Origin: Notospermus geniculatus
Taxonomy: Eukaryota; Nemertea; Pilidiophora; Heteronemertea; Lineidae
Assembly: GCA_002633025.1 (NCBI GenBank)
Contig: NMRB01000999.1
Coordinates: forward strand, 144,666-208,665
Length of the DNA stretch: 64,000 nucleotides
Direction: 5' to 3'
The notes below the pieces were generated by a model. That model was not told the DNA's origin. It saw only the letters and a program-made list of their open reading frames with translations, and did not search any database. Both the position numbers and the translations under genes were made by a program. Below are positions 10,801-20,700 of the stretch, piece by piece. Positions within the stretch are counted from its first letter, which is position 1, and the number at the start of each line of letters is the position of its first letter.

Positions 10801-11367
10801 GGTTCATTATTGTTGAAGAAGGTCACACGGGAAATCAACATCACTGTTATATGACTGTTATTCAGAAAAAAGGTTAGCGAATGCTTTTACTAAAAGATGA
10901 CCTGCACAGCAAGGTCCAATGTAAATGTATGCAAAACCTGAAGTAAAAGCATTTGCTTCGCTTACCTTGATGGTAAACATAAAGTCGTCTCCAAATCTTG
11001 CAAAATTTCCGACCCCAACCGGGGTCTTCCTTACTTAGTAATCTCTACTAGAAAGTGCCTGAGGAAGACCCCGGTTGGGGTCGGAACTTTTGCAAGATTT
11101 GGAGACGACTTTATGTTTACCATCATTTTGTGTGTCGTTTTTTGTGCTTCTATTTTGGATATCTTCGCTTACCTTGATATAGACAGACCGTATTAAGGGC
11201 GTCTTCCCTTTGAAGTCTTTGAAATTGACAACCTCGACTTCGCGGTCGACGGCATCGAGGATGAATTTGGCCAAGTGGATCTTGTTCCGGTTGATGGCGT
11301 CCAGTAGCGCAGAGCCACCGGACGCTTCAGGATCCGGGTTGGTGCCTCTGCGCGACATCACTGGCAT
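7861..11367 (-). CDS. Ankyrin-repeat protein, 496 aa, three coding exons
   Basis: Exons (- strand) are 11,367-11,173, 9,636-9,462 and 8,981-7,861. Phases fit exactly (0, then 1) at GT-AG borders, and the stop TGA is at 7,863-7,861. The ATG is preceded by an in-frame TAG nine codons upstream, which supports the start. Residues ~18-210 hold about five ankyrin units: GGSALLDAINRNKIHLAKFI, GKTPLIRSVY, GRTALSYACELRCNDVVQIL, GNTPLIYSAMVGNDKAIEIL and TGLTAMLVAAKLGYNSCASL. Then MTAEDWARAQG ends the fold. The C-terminal ~285 residues are predicted disordered: a basic KRRRRRL patch (possible nuclear signal), Ser/Thr-rich stretches and an acidic DDSDSGSSSSFD segment. Architecture resembles vertebrate ANKRD33/34/63-type proteins, but I cannot assign an orthologue. 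Function is unknown; ankyrin repeats normally mediate protein binding. Confidence 0.85.
9014..9157. repeat. Foldback element with GGGCCGTATTC ends (in intron of ankyrin gene)
   Basis: The left end is AGGGCCGTATTCCAAAAGGG; the right end CCCTTTTTGAATACGGCCCT is its near complement. Inner words TTAGACGCGTGTAACTTC and GAAGTTACACGCGTCTA are also inverted. It is flanked on both sides by TTA, a plausible target duplication. It belongs to the same family as 61,578-61,728. It lies in intron 2 of the ankyrin gene. Confidence 0.85.
9310..9447. repeat. Foldback element, copy 1 (copy 2 at 19,850)
   Basis: The arms read GGACGTTTAGAAATCAAACG-ATAAACGTAAACG on the left and CGTTTATCGTTTGATTTCTA-AACATCCC on the right, with the shared core AATATAAAATCTGGTGAA. 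The copy at 19,850-20,003 matches over its whole length. This copy ends a few bases from the 5' splice site of ankyrin exon 2 (exon end 9,462). Confidence 0.85.
9950..10260. repeat. Degenerate short repeat cluster (CCGATTGGTG-type)
   Basis: The phrase CCGATTGG or its diverged forms (TCCGATTGGTGCC, ATCCGATTGGCTC, ATCCGATTGGTGACC, CCGAATGGTGAG) recurs every ~40-60 bp, mixed with AAGCAGT/AAGCAAT. It looks like a decayed tandem array. It lies in the first intron of the ankyrin gene. No protein-coding signal is present. Confidence 0.45.
10868..10970. repeat. Foldback element of the AGCAAATGCTTTTACTT family
   Basis: The left end GGTTAGCGAATGCTTTTACT and right end AGTAAAAGCATTTGCTTCGC form an inverted pair around AAGGTCCAATGTAAATGTA. 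Related copies lie at 23,450-23,540, 26,608-26,735, 32,062-32,178 and 35,850-35,943. Size is 90-125 bp and no coding capacity is present. Confidence 0.8.
10985..11120. repeat. Foldback repeat containing GACCCCAACCGGGGTC, full copy
   Basis: Two inverted arms (AGTCGTCTCCAAATCTTGCA ... and TGCAAGATTTGGAGACGACT) flank a strong inner inverted repeat CCGACCCCAACCGGGGTCTTCC / GGAAGACCCCGGTTGGGGTCGG (quoted in part). The right arm then runs on as TTATGTTTACCATCATTTTG. Half-copies without the left arm lie at 29,019-29,140 and 49,318-49,440. This copy lies in the first intron of the ankyrin gene. Confidence 0.8.
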
Positions 11368-11799
11368 GGCAACATCAGCATTGACGGATAACTACACCCA
11401 TTACACGGGGTACGTCTGCAAATGAAGCATAGTATCAGAAGGATAAAGCCGGTGACAGACTATGGCGTCCCCGGCGCGGAGGGACGCGTTTTGCATTGTC
11501 TTTTCCCCCTCGGATTGATCGGTGATCGTATACCCAGAACCAGAGAGGTGATACAGATTCGTGTGCGTGGAGCTCCACGACGCACACCAATCTGTCATGA
11601 CGTATCGGGAGCGAGCGCTGAAGAACCGCTCAATACCTCGGTAGGGGCCAGACTGTGTAAATGACTTTTACTGGGCGAGGTCGGCGTGTTCGTTTGTCAT
11701 TTACCATGTAATGTCACCGGGGCATGTCAATACATCAAAATATCAACTTAACAGGTTCATGTTTCGTATGTTCTTCCTCTTTGTATTGAAATTGATCCG

Positions 11800-12550
11800 A
11801 CGTAACTCTAGCTTGGGAGTGTTTTAGGGCGAACCTAACGTTCCTACGATGATGGATGGTGGCGGGTCCCTAATTTCGCGAATTCGCGTTTTTTTGCCGT
11901 TTTCTCTCACTTCGACAGTTGTCATTGACAACAGACACATAAGATGAACTGAAAAGAGAGCTATCCTCTCCTTCACTCGAAACAGGTTCGATTTGTTTGG
12001 TTCTAATGACCATATCTTACCCGATCACGTAATCGACAACAACAAAGTCCCCCCTTTTCTGAAAATCACTTTTTTCCAAACGCAGAAGTTCATAGTTTAT
12101 ACTTCATTTAAGTCATTTGTGAAGTAATCAATACATTATTTGTCGATAAAAATGTTAACACAACGTTTTGATATTCTATAAAATTAGCACACTTTCTTTT
12201 ATTGATTTGGTCAGCGGCTTTGTGACGTCACCAGATTACAGAGCAGACGTGATGATATCTGTTGATACTCGAGTCACATGGGCTGCGTGCACACAGACCA
12301 GATTATGTTGATGTATAGGTACGCGGTTATTCTGTCCTTAATGAATTGAAGTGATAGCATCATTATTGCAGAAAATCGATCTGAAGACTCGTCGGCTGGA
12401 GAATCACCGCTAACGAGCAGGTCTTCGAAGAAATCTTTCTGTTGTCATTCTCTCGCGCATCACGGCGCAGAAATCGATCACCAAGCTCTCGTCTGAGGTG
12501 ATTTAGATACTCGTGTTGCATCTACAGCGAAACAAATAATCAAGTTTTTA
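11800..12550. repeat. Direct duplication, left copy (~750 bp)
   Basis: The segment beginning ACGTAACTCTAGCTTGGGAG and ending ACAGCGAAACAAATAATCAA is repeated in the same orientation at 12,842-13,590 with only scattered substitutions and small indels, by eye at least 97% identical. No gene is visible inside. Near identity, plus a minisatellite and an N between the copies, fits either a recent tandem duplication or two haplotypes joined in assembly. Confidence 0.9.
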
Positions 12551-12840
12551 CCGTGGCTGGAAAGTATCATATTTATTTTTTTTCTGAATATTTATTTTTT
12601 TTTCTAAATTATTATTTTTCATTCTAAATTCGATTTTTTCAATATCCGCCGCATGGCGAAAATTATTTCCACCATGCCCATAATTATTCCCACCGTGCCC
12701 ATAATTATTTTCGCCCTGCCCATAATTATTTCCGCCACGTGGCGAAAATTATTTCGGCCGTGCCCATAATTATTTCCGCCACGTGGCGAAAATTATTTTC
12801 GCCGTGCCCATAATTATTTCCACCGCCTGGCGAAAATTAT
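12551..12840. repeat. AT-rich tract and ~22-bp minisatellite between the duplicate copies
   Basis: Poly-T runs with ATTTATT precede (12,565-12,630). A tandem array then runs from ~12,650 with units like CCATAATTATTTCCRCC plus GTGCC or TGGCGAAAATTATTT. Units alternate GCCCATAATTATT and GGCGAAAATTATT. The array stops abruptly at the N at 12,841. Confidence 0.85.
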
Positions 12841-12841
12841 N
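12841..12841. other. Single ambiguous base (N) at the duplication junction
   Basis: The N sits exactly between the minisatellite and the first base of the right duplicate (ACGTAACTCTAGC). It is probably an assembly join. Confidence 0.8.
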
Positions 12842-13592
12842 ACGTAACTCTAGCTTAGCGAGTGTTTTAGGGCGAACCTAACGTTCCAACGATGATGGAT
12901 GGTGGCGGGTTCCTAATTTCGCGAATTCGCGTTTTTTGCCGTTTTCTCTCACTTCGACATTTGTCATTGACAATACACATATAAGAAGAACTGAAAAGAG
13001 AGCTATCCTCTCCTTCACTCGAAACAGGTTCGATTTGTTTGGTTCTAATGACCATATCTTACCCGATCACGTAATCGACAACAACAAAGAGTCCCCCCTT
13101 TTCTGAAAATCACTTTTTTCCAAACGCAGAAGTTCATAGTTTATACTTCATTGAAGTCATTTGTGAAGTAATCAATACATGTATTTGTCGATAAAAATGT
13201 TAACACAACGTTTTGATATTCTATAAAATTAGCACACTTTCTTTTATTGATTCGGTCAGCGGCTTTGTGACGTCACCAGATAACAGAGCAGACGTGATGA
13301 TATCTGTTGATACTCGAGTCACATGCGCTGCGTGCACACAGACCAGATTATGTTGATGTATAGGTACGCGGTTATTCTGTCCTTAATGAATTGAAGTGAT
13401 AGCATCATTATTGCAGAAAATCGATCTGAAGACTCGTCGGCTGCAGAATCACCGCTAACGAGCAGGTCTTCGGAGAAATCTTTCTGTTGTCATTCTCTCG
13501 CGCATCACGGCGCAGAAATCGATCACCAAGCTCTCGTCTGAGGTGATTTAGATACTCGTGTTGAATCTACAGCGAAACAAATAATCAAGTTT
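12842..13592. repeat. Direct duplication, right copy (~750 bp)
   Basis: This matches 11,800-12,550 almost base for base. Differences seen include GCTTAGCGAG for GCTTGGGAG, CAACGATG for CTACGATG, an extra GA before GTCCCCCC, and TACATGTATTTG for TACATTATTTG. After the shared end AATAATCAAGTTTTT the two copies diverge. Confidence 0.9.
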
Positions 13593-15830
13593 TTCCTGAG
13601 AGGCGGCTTTCTGCATCTCTATACGTCACAACAGCATGCTCTGTCCCGCCATTAAAATATGCAAATTGGGGCAGAGGTCAGTCTACTCTTCATTCCATAT
13701 CCGATTGGCGCGAGGTTTTCAGCCGATATCTCCGCATCGGCTGGGTCAAATTTGACATACCATACATCAATCGATTTGTCTTTTTTGTCGCTATAGGCAG
13801 ACGCTGTCGTTTTCCCTAAAAACCTGACAAAAAAGTTCTTTCACCAATCACAGTTCGTATTTTCACCAAGTGGCGGCCATTTTGAAATGGCGCAATGCAT
13901 CGCGCACGTGTAAACTGCACTGAACATCGCGGCAAAGGAAGTGGGTTTTGAGAAAGGGATCCGTTGCGTCGGATGTACGCGAAAAATTAAGATAGCATAA
14001 AGATACTGACAAGAAGGATTAAAAATGATTGATGTGTTTTTTGTCAAATTTCACCCAGCTGTTGCGGAGATATCGTTCATAAACCTCGCGCCATTCGAAT
14101 TTGTTATGAAGACTAGTCTTCTCGCCTCTCCTGGCACGCCCGCGTATTATTTCCTCGCGAGAACTCCTGGGTCGCGATATCGCTAATGGGCAGAAAAACA
14201 TATCCATTGACCGCTGTGACTTATCGACGATTCGGATCAAATCCATTAGCGCACGATTCATGTTGTTGTGTTCTGTCAGACGATACTTGTTCGCAATATT
14301 GTAAGGAGGTTTCAGTATGACCGGGTCGCACGAGGTGTGAAGGGAATGTCACGCGAATACCCAGGTAATGTGGCCGTGGGCAATTTCAAATCGCCTCGCA
14401 CTACGTTATCCGCGTTCCAAAACTGCTTCGTTCATGCGTTTCTCAAAAGATGGCCAATAGATGACGATAGCTGTCCGATACGGGAATGTGCCCAAGGCCG
14501 CGTTCGACTGGAACTCTCGGGCCGAGTAAGAGTAGATTTTCGTGACATCAAATTTTTAAGTACGCATGTCGAGTGGGAGTTCCGCCCGAACTGCAAATCG
14601 AGTTCCTATAGAGTTTTTGAAAGATGGCGTCTGCTGGTCATGTCAGTACCAAATGATGACAACCACCCAATTTTTGTAGAAAAGATTATAAACATACATG
14701 TACTGAACAGTTCTAAATGAGGTTTGTTGGCCGAAAGGACAGATTTTCTTACATATTTTCCAGCGAATTCGGCGATTTTTTGCTGCTGGTCGCCATGTTG
14801 TCACGTGAGTGTCGAGTTCGGCACTCATTCCATCGAGGGTTCAACCAGGGGTTCAACCCGATCAACGAATTTGGTCAAATATGACGTCAAAAGAGTAGCT
14901 ACCCGATGAATTTATGGAGTTCGAGTGCGACTCGACACGACCAAGTTGAACATCGGGTTCCAGTCGAACTCGGCCTTGCTGGTTGGACGGACCAAAATTA
15001 GTGTTTTTCGACCTGCGAAGTTGAAAGAACTGCATAGAATATAACATTCAAAATCTCCTCTCATACCAAATGTGGGAAAACAGAGGGTCGGCATGGGTCG
15101 ATGCACGGCGCGGTACGCATTTTATTTGAAAAACGAGAAGACACCAACCACACTGACGTAATCAATATTTGATGATAAATATACTTTTTCAATGAATGAA
15201 TTTCGGTGTATTCACAGCTTTGCTTCAAGATTCTCAAGTATTTGCAATAAAATACGGAAATTTATTCAAATTGCTAAGTAAACACTCTGTAAATAAAAGA
15301 TAACGGTTGCGTGGCGACTTGGCAGGCGATGCCGAAAGAAGTGTGGCCCTGTAGTTTTCCTGTAGGCATCCCATGCACGTGCAGTCCATTTTGTAAGTTT
15401 TTGACGCAACATGCTTGCAGCACATAAAATTGACGCACAACATGAACCAGTGGTGTCGTCTCCTACCTTCTAAACATCATTTGTACGCCATTTCCTTCAT
15501 TTCCCGCCAGCTAGTATTGGTCCATTAATCCAGATTTCCGCATCTACGGTTCTCAGTTCGATCGATTTTGATGGAAATTGAATAAATCGTAATTCGAAAC
15601 ACGTGATAAACTTGAGGTAACCTTGGCACCTACGATTTGAATTCTGCAATAGGCTATCAGACTCCGATCGACATAAGGGGAACCGCTCGCACCGAATTAT
15701 GACAGGTAATGTACCAACGTCGTTGCCGTCAAGTCCGTGGTTACCATAGCAACCAGGTGTCTCACCCAAGCGAAGCTGCAATCAACGCCACTCAGTAGTA
15801 TGGCTAGTGGAAGTAGGAGTCAGACTGAGG
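13593..15830. other. Gene-free, repeat-bearing stretch
   Basis: No splice-bounded coding block is found. Around 14,480-14,620 and 14,815-14,975 there are diverged inverted phrases (CGTTCGACTGGAACTC, GAGTTCGGCACTC, TCCAGTCGAACTCGGCC), which suggest an old foldback element about 500 bp long. The ORF at 14,268-14,720 (+) crosses this repeat and lacks motifs, so I do not call it. Relative to the ninjurin-like gene (16.6-19.6 kb) this is downstream sequence. Confidence 0.35.
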
Positions 15831-15854
15831 GTTTTTCTGATGATAATAACAGCC

Positions 15855-16010
15855 AAACCTGTTATTCAAGAGTTTTCGAAAAGCCCCCGAAACGCCGACG
15901 CGAACGTCTGTCCTTTTGTTCAGTGCTCTTCTTTGTGGCATTTAACAATGGGTTTGGCGTTCGCATGGCGTTTCGGGTGCTTTGCGAAAACTCCCTATTG
16001 TTCACGAAGT
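15855..16010. repeat. Foldback element, copy 1 (copy 2 at 18,843-19,022)
   Basis: The left arm AGAGTTTTCGAAAAGCCCCC-GAAACGCC and right arm GGCGTTTCGGGTGCTTTGCG-AAAACTC are inverted around GTTCAGTGCTCTTC...AACAATGG. The copy at 18.9 kb has the same arms and the inner phrase AACAATGGCATTCACGTTCG. No coding potential is seen. Confidence 0.7.
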
Positions 16011-16084
16011 GACACGATTTTCATACAGGTGTAACCTTTTTCAATGTAGCCATTTTTCTGTGTGTTTCCTATTGTTCGGACCAT

Positions 16085-16165
16085 GGTGAATGGTAATTCT
16101 GAACGGTAAAAGAAGGTTTACCATGGTGAAATCCTTTACCTCTCAGAATTACCATGGTAAAATGA
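16085..16165. repeat. Short palindromic repeat with ACCATGGTAA words
   Basis: Inverted words GGTGAATGGTAATTCTGA...TTTACCATGGTGAAATCC and CTCAGAATTACCATGGTAAA form an ~80-bp hairpin-like sequence. It is a probable MITE remnant. Confidence 0.5.
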
Positions 16166-16557
16166 AGATTTTCATAAGGGGGACTCGCTGTTTCGCGGTC
16201 GCTCATTGTCAGATCGACGCTTATTCCGTCAATCTATTGTAATGTCACACTGGCACACGGGCTTCACTGAAAAACGTTACACAGGTTTGATCCGTAAGTA
16301 CGGATCAAACTTTGACTCCCGCCAAACGGTTTGCGGAATGGGGATAATAAGTACGATAGAGGACAATATCATAGGAATAGAATTCTTATCTGTACAACGA
16401 GGACAAATTTTGTGTACATTTTGATCCGTATACGTACATGTATAAGGATCCGTGATAAGTCGCTGTTCTCAACCTCACTAATATGAATATTCTTACATGT
16501 ACCAGTTTGGTTTTAAAAAAGGACCAAAAAGACCATTTTGTCGGAGGCTGGGTCGAT

Positions 16558-19500
16558 CTACGCCCAGCCAATAGTCGAAATGATCAAATTGAGCACGGTG
16601 CTGACCATAGTCAAGATGGCCACTACATTGACCAGAATCAGGGCCTGGCGAACTTTGACGATATGTTGTCGTTGTTTCTCCTGGTAACGTCTGACGTAAT
16701 CGCAGTCGGATGCCATAGAGCTGTCCATCGGTTGCATCTTGGCGAAGATTGAGACATTGTACTGAAAACGAAAACGTTAACGTAATACATGTATAAGGAT
16801 CCGAAGTCGCTGATCTCAACCTCCCTATTGAAAGGAATAGTACTTATGGCCAGGACCGCTGGCGTTGCTGTGCCACCAACGGGGAACCCGCCCTGTGGAT
16901 TATCCCGACAAGTTCCTCGTGGCATGGAAGACTGCTTGATCTATATTAGCGCCATCTAGTTGGATGGAACTCCACAGCACTTGGGTGATCATCGCGCGAT
17001 TAAGGGTGTTTAGCCATCAGCGTACAAATTCTGCATTACACATGTTAAAGGCCAAGAAAACTATTGTCTGATGTCTGTATGGTGCTCCACCAGAGGCATT
17101 TACCCGCAGGATAATCACACGCGTCTAAAGGCTCGTTTCCACAGACGCGTTTCACGCTGCGTGATGCGTCAAATCTTTTGTTATTTTCCGCCGCTCTGCT
17201 TCCAAACAATGGGCGAAGCGTCAAAACGCTCACGCTACCGCTTCTGTGGAAACGGGCCTTAACTGTCCTGCGTCTAAGTCCAAGAGGACAAAGAAAATGT
17301 TGAACGATCAGGCAGGCTTGTCTAGAATTTGTCCAACACTTTCTTTTGTCATCCCACACTGAGATGCAGGAAAGTTAGACGCGTGTGATCATCGTGTGGG
17401 TAAATGCCAGAGATCAGGCAGCATGCAGAAGGCAGAACAATAGTTTTTAGGGCGTCCAAAGGTTAGATAATCAATACATGAAATATATAGTATTACGCCC
17501 TACTGTTCTGGCTATGGAAAAATTTCGACCAGTTTTTGTGAAAAACGTCATCAAAATATACAAAAACGTCATCAAAATATGTGAAAAAGAATCATACCCC
17601 GTAAAAAACGTCATCACAATATGCATTCACGTGACACACAATCCCATAAAACGTCATTCATGACCTTGAACACAATGAAATTTAGGTCAATATTCGATAG
17701 GGAATTCGTCTGTGTGTATTGTGTGTTGATGCATTTTCTTTTCAACCTTAATAAAACAGTACAACGAAATTATGAAACTGTATTGGCATAATGTTTCTGA
17801 TGACATGTTTCATTCAGCATCCAAGCTCAGGATGCGTTTTAGTGTTTTTGTCAATTCCCGGAATTGTCCTCTCGTTCCTCACGCATGACCATGCTCCGTG
17901 GAGAGCCCTGGTGGAAGGAATGCAGGACATTTTTTGTATTGTTGTAGGCGTAATTTACATAGCCTTCAGTTGACGTCATCGCGTCATGATCAGTGTCTCA
18001 CTCATACATGTCAATTTGTCATACACATTTTGCTCGATGCAAAGTTTGAGTGGGCCGTATAAACAACTGAGGGCATGAAAATAAAAAAAATCACTTACCT
18101 GTGTTAGTTATTGAATGACAGCAGCTGGATTGGCTTGAAAACCCGGGGGAAACAAAGCGAATATAGTCCATACGGCTTGCTGTATATCGAGTGCAATCCC
18201 ACCTCAATCTGACCGCACAACGTTTTGACGTCATCACCAATGGTGTTGACGCTGTGCTTCTAGGCTACGCCATGGGCGTCGCCTAGAACCGATTCACCTT
18301 AGCAACGACGTCACTGAGTTTTGGCATGCACGTCAATTATTGGACTGACAGGGAATTCGCCTATGACATGAGCGTGTGTGTTGATGCGTTTTCCTTTTCA
18401 ACTTAAATGCTTCTGATGACATTGCCGGACGTTAATAATGCAGCACCCCTGTAGTCATCGCCAGATTAGCCCAGGATGCGTATTTATAAATGGGCTTATG
18501 TGGTTTTGTCAATTCCGAATTTCCTCCCGTTTCTCACGCATGGCCATGCTCCGTGGGGAGCGGGCTATGACATTTGTGTACTGAATATTGACTGATGATT
18601 TCTCAAAATGGTCTCAGCTGTCTTTCCAGTTCGAAGTCCTCGCATCGTCATAATCATGTGGGCCTAATGGCACGATCAACTGGTCAATCAAGTCACGTCC
18701 CAAAATCCCGCCCAACAAAATAGCAAACCAATCAGGAAATTCAAACACCACCGCCCTATGTTTTTTTTAAAACATTTCTTGTTTAGGCCTTTAACCTGTG
18801 TAATGCAGAATTTTACGCTGATTAGGCTAAACACCCTTTTTGAATCCGGCCCAGAGTTTTCGCACAGTCCAGAAACGCCAGCTATGGGCGGTATTTTCCG
18901 CCAAAATCTCAGCGCGATAATTCCATACCAGCGCCAACGCGTTCGTCTATCACTTTGCTCAGTCGTGACAACGAACAATGGCATTCACGTTCGCGTTTCG
19001 GAGGCTTTGCGAAAACTAGTCTCTCTGACAAAACGCGTTGAGCTTCTTCCAGTTCTGGCTTATTTCTCCTGGGGATCCTTTGGGGTGATTCTTCTGCGGA
19101 ACTTACAATATAGATGAGCATTCCTCCGACTATAAGCTGCAGCATCAAGGACAGGATGATGAGGACAATCAAGGAAACCCAGAGTCCAACATTTTTGTTT
19201 CGGTCAGCGTACACCAGGGTCTTTAGCTGGGAAACATTACTAGTGACAAGACCCAGGCTCAACACACTGAAAAAGGGAAAATGTCATCTCTTATGCTATC
19301 ATTTATAAGCTTCGTTTGAACTGAAAACACCGTTTTTTGAGATGTTCACGAGTTGATCTTGGAGCATTAGTTTCTGAAGCGGCAGATGGTAGGCCTATCT
19401 GTGTTGCAAAGCCTTTCTGAAGAAAATTCCACTTCTTACCCTTTCACAACTGTCTGTTTTTTGCTGTGGGCGTCGGGATCTGGGGCTTCAAAATATTCCT

Positions 19501-19570
19501 CTTCTCCCACCCTCTCATTCACTCTTGTTACCAGGGACCCGTCGTTGTCGCCAGAGTTTATTGTGGTCAT
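16558..19570 (-). CDS. Ninjurin-like membrane protein, 164 aa, three coding exons
   Basis: Exons are 19,570-19,440, 19,266-19,107 and 16,761-16,558. GT-AG borders and phases (2, then 0) join without a break, and TAG is at 16,560-16,558. The acidic N-terminus is followed by VLSLGLVTSNVSQLKTLV, aligning with the ninjurin amphipathic-helix motif (family form xMLDIALLMANASQLKxVV). Then come a first membrane segment WVSLIVLIILSLMLQLIVGG, a ~38-residue charged loop, and a second membrane segment ALILVNVVAILTMVSTVLNL. Ninjurins are small plasma-membrane proteins; vertebrate NINJ1 assembles by these helices and ruptures membranes during cell death, and insect ninjurins act in adhesion and stress. The SQLK lysine is kept, while the MLD aspartate is Ser. 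The inter-membrane loop looks longer than in vertebrate ninjurins. An extra small exon in the 2.3-kb second intron cannot be excluded. Confidence 0.85.
16984..17410. repeat. Nested foldback elements
   Basis: The outer inverted pair is GCATTTACCCGCAGGATAAT-CACACGCGTCTAA (17,097-17,128) and TTAGACGCGTGTGATCATCG-TGTGGGTAAATGCC (17,373-17,408). Inside it a second pair, GGCTCGTTTCCACAGACGCG and CGCTTCTGTGGAAACGGGCC (17,130-17,260), forms its own foldback. A fragment GGGTGATCATCGCGCGATTA at 16,984 matches the family at 61.6 kb. The arrangement reads as one element inserted into another. Confidence 0.7.
17411..18340. other. Non-coding DNA within intron 2 of the ninjurin-like gene, with repeats
   Basis: A short run of ACGTCATCAAAATAT / AACGTCATCACAATATG words (17,545-17,630) forms a small degenerate tandem repeat. 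The segment 17,690-17,985 matches 18,340-18,570 (see separate entry). No exon-like block is seen on either strand. Confidence 0.4.
17690..18570. repeat. Diverged direct repeat pair (17,690-17,985 and 18,340-18,570)
   Basis: Shared phrases in the same order are AGGGAATTCG, GTGTGTTGATGC, TTTTCTTTTCAAC, GCTTCTGATGACAT, CAGGATGCGT, TTTTGTCAATTCC, CTCACGCATG and CCATGCTCCGTGGGGAG. The two copies differ by many substitutions and gaps, so this is an older duplication than the one at 11.8-13.6 kb. Confidence 0.7.
18843..19022. repeat. Foldback element, copy 2 (copy 1 at 15,855)
   Basis: The arms CAGAGTTTTCGCACAGTCCA-GAAACGCC and CGTTTCGGAGGCTTTGCGAA-AACTAGT are inverted. It lies in intron 2 of the ninjurin-like gene, about 85 bp past the exon 2 donor. 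Confidence 0.7.
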
Positions 19571-19849
19571 TTGTGCAACGGAACTGAAAATGACGTAAAA
19601 AAAGTTAGTTATCACTCCGTTTTCTGAGCACTTTGGCAAGTCTTCTGTCCTTCCTACTGTCAAAACGAAGCCTACTTCAAAACCCCCACACTTTTCTGCC
19701 GTTGCTGGTGATAGGTATGGGACAACCTCAAACAGGGAACTTTTGACGTCGAGCAGACGGCAAATACGTCGCTCTGATTGGTAGTGGTGAAATTTAGGTG
19801 ACCACCAGACAGGTATGAACGTTTGACGTCGAGCACACGACAGTAGGGA

Positions 19850-20003
19850 GGTTTAGAAACCAAACGATAAACGTAAACGTTAACGACTACGACAACGCTA
19901 TTTTTGTATCGAAAATGTAATATAAAATCTGGTGAATGTGTGGTATGAAAAATAACGTTGTCGTAAAGTTGACGTTTATCGTTTGATTTCTAAACCTGTC
20001 TAG
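19850..20003. repeat. Foldback element, copy 2 (copy 1 at 9,310)
   Basis: The ends AGGTTTAGAAACCAAACGAT and ATCGTTTGATTTCTAAACCT are reverse complements. The inner TAAACGTAAACGTTAACGAC and the AATATAAAATCTGGTGAA core match the 9.3-kb copy. It lies ~280 bp upstream of the ninjurin-like start codon. Confidence 0.85.
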
Positions 20004-20700
20004 TGATCCTCTTCAGACGTTCGTACGCTAAGTTTGTGCGGGCGGATGAAGTGGAGCGAGGTAAAAAAACCATCACTGCGGGAGGATGACCACAGAAGTA
20101 CGAACGTTTCTGACACCGAGGATCAGACCACAGGGGAACATAGCGCCAAAGTCTCAGCAAGTCGAAAGTACCAAATCCCCCAAAGAAATGGGTTTACTGA
20201 CAATGCACCGTTAACTGACTACGAAGAGAAAAATGAAACTGAAGAAAAGAAGAAAAAGAAGTAGAAAAAAACTGAAGTTTGTCAGTCGCTGGACTGCGTC
20301 CACAGTCTTTTAAATGTGAAATTACAGTAGTTAGGCCGCTTACTTCACAGCAAAACCGACTGAATTTTGCGTTCACTTACTGCTCTCTCCAGCTTCCCTT
20401 GTCTGCCATTCCAGAATGTGATACTAGGCCTATACATGGAATGATGAGATGTACGATACATACCATTATAGGCCTTCATTATGCCCCGCTTATCATGGAC
20501 TAGGCCTACACTATTTACATGCATAGGCCTGATTCACAGCAGCTTTGAAAAATTGCGCAAATACAGATTCACGCATCGTAAACAGGCCAAGTACATTTCT
20601 CCTCACAGATGATTAGCATGACAATAGGCTCACTTGTCAGTACACTTTCAGTGGCTTAAAGGGGTTCTTGAGTGACAGACACGATGACACACGTTAGTTT
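20004..20700. other. Gene-free stretch upstream of the ninjurin-like gene
   Basis: A short charged + strand ORF (20,034-20,264) ends in a Lys-rich tract but has no recognisable motif and no convincing splice signals. Multiple TAGGCCTA words occur (20,425-20,530). No promoter element could be defined. Confidence 0.3.

Noticed and set aside
14268-14720. 150-codon + strand ORF
   Set aside because: It crosses a diverged inverted repeat, shows no domain or splice context, and has atypical composition.
20034-20264. + strand ORF of 76 codons with Lys/Glu-rich end
   Set aside because: It has protein-like charge but no motif, no acceptor/donor pattern, and the Lys run is a simple A/G tract.
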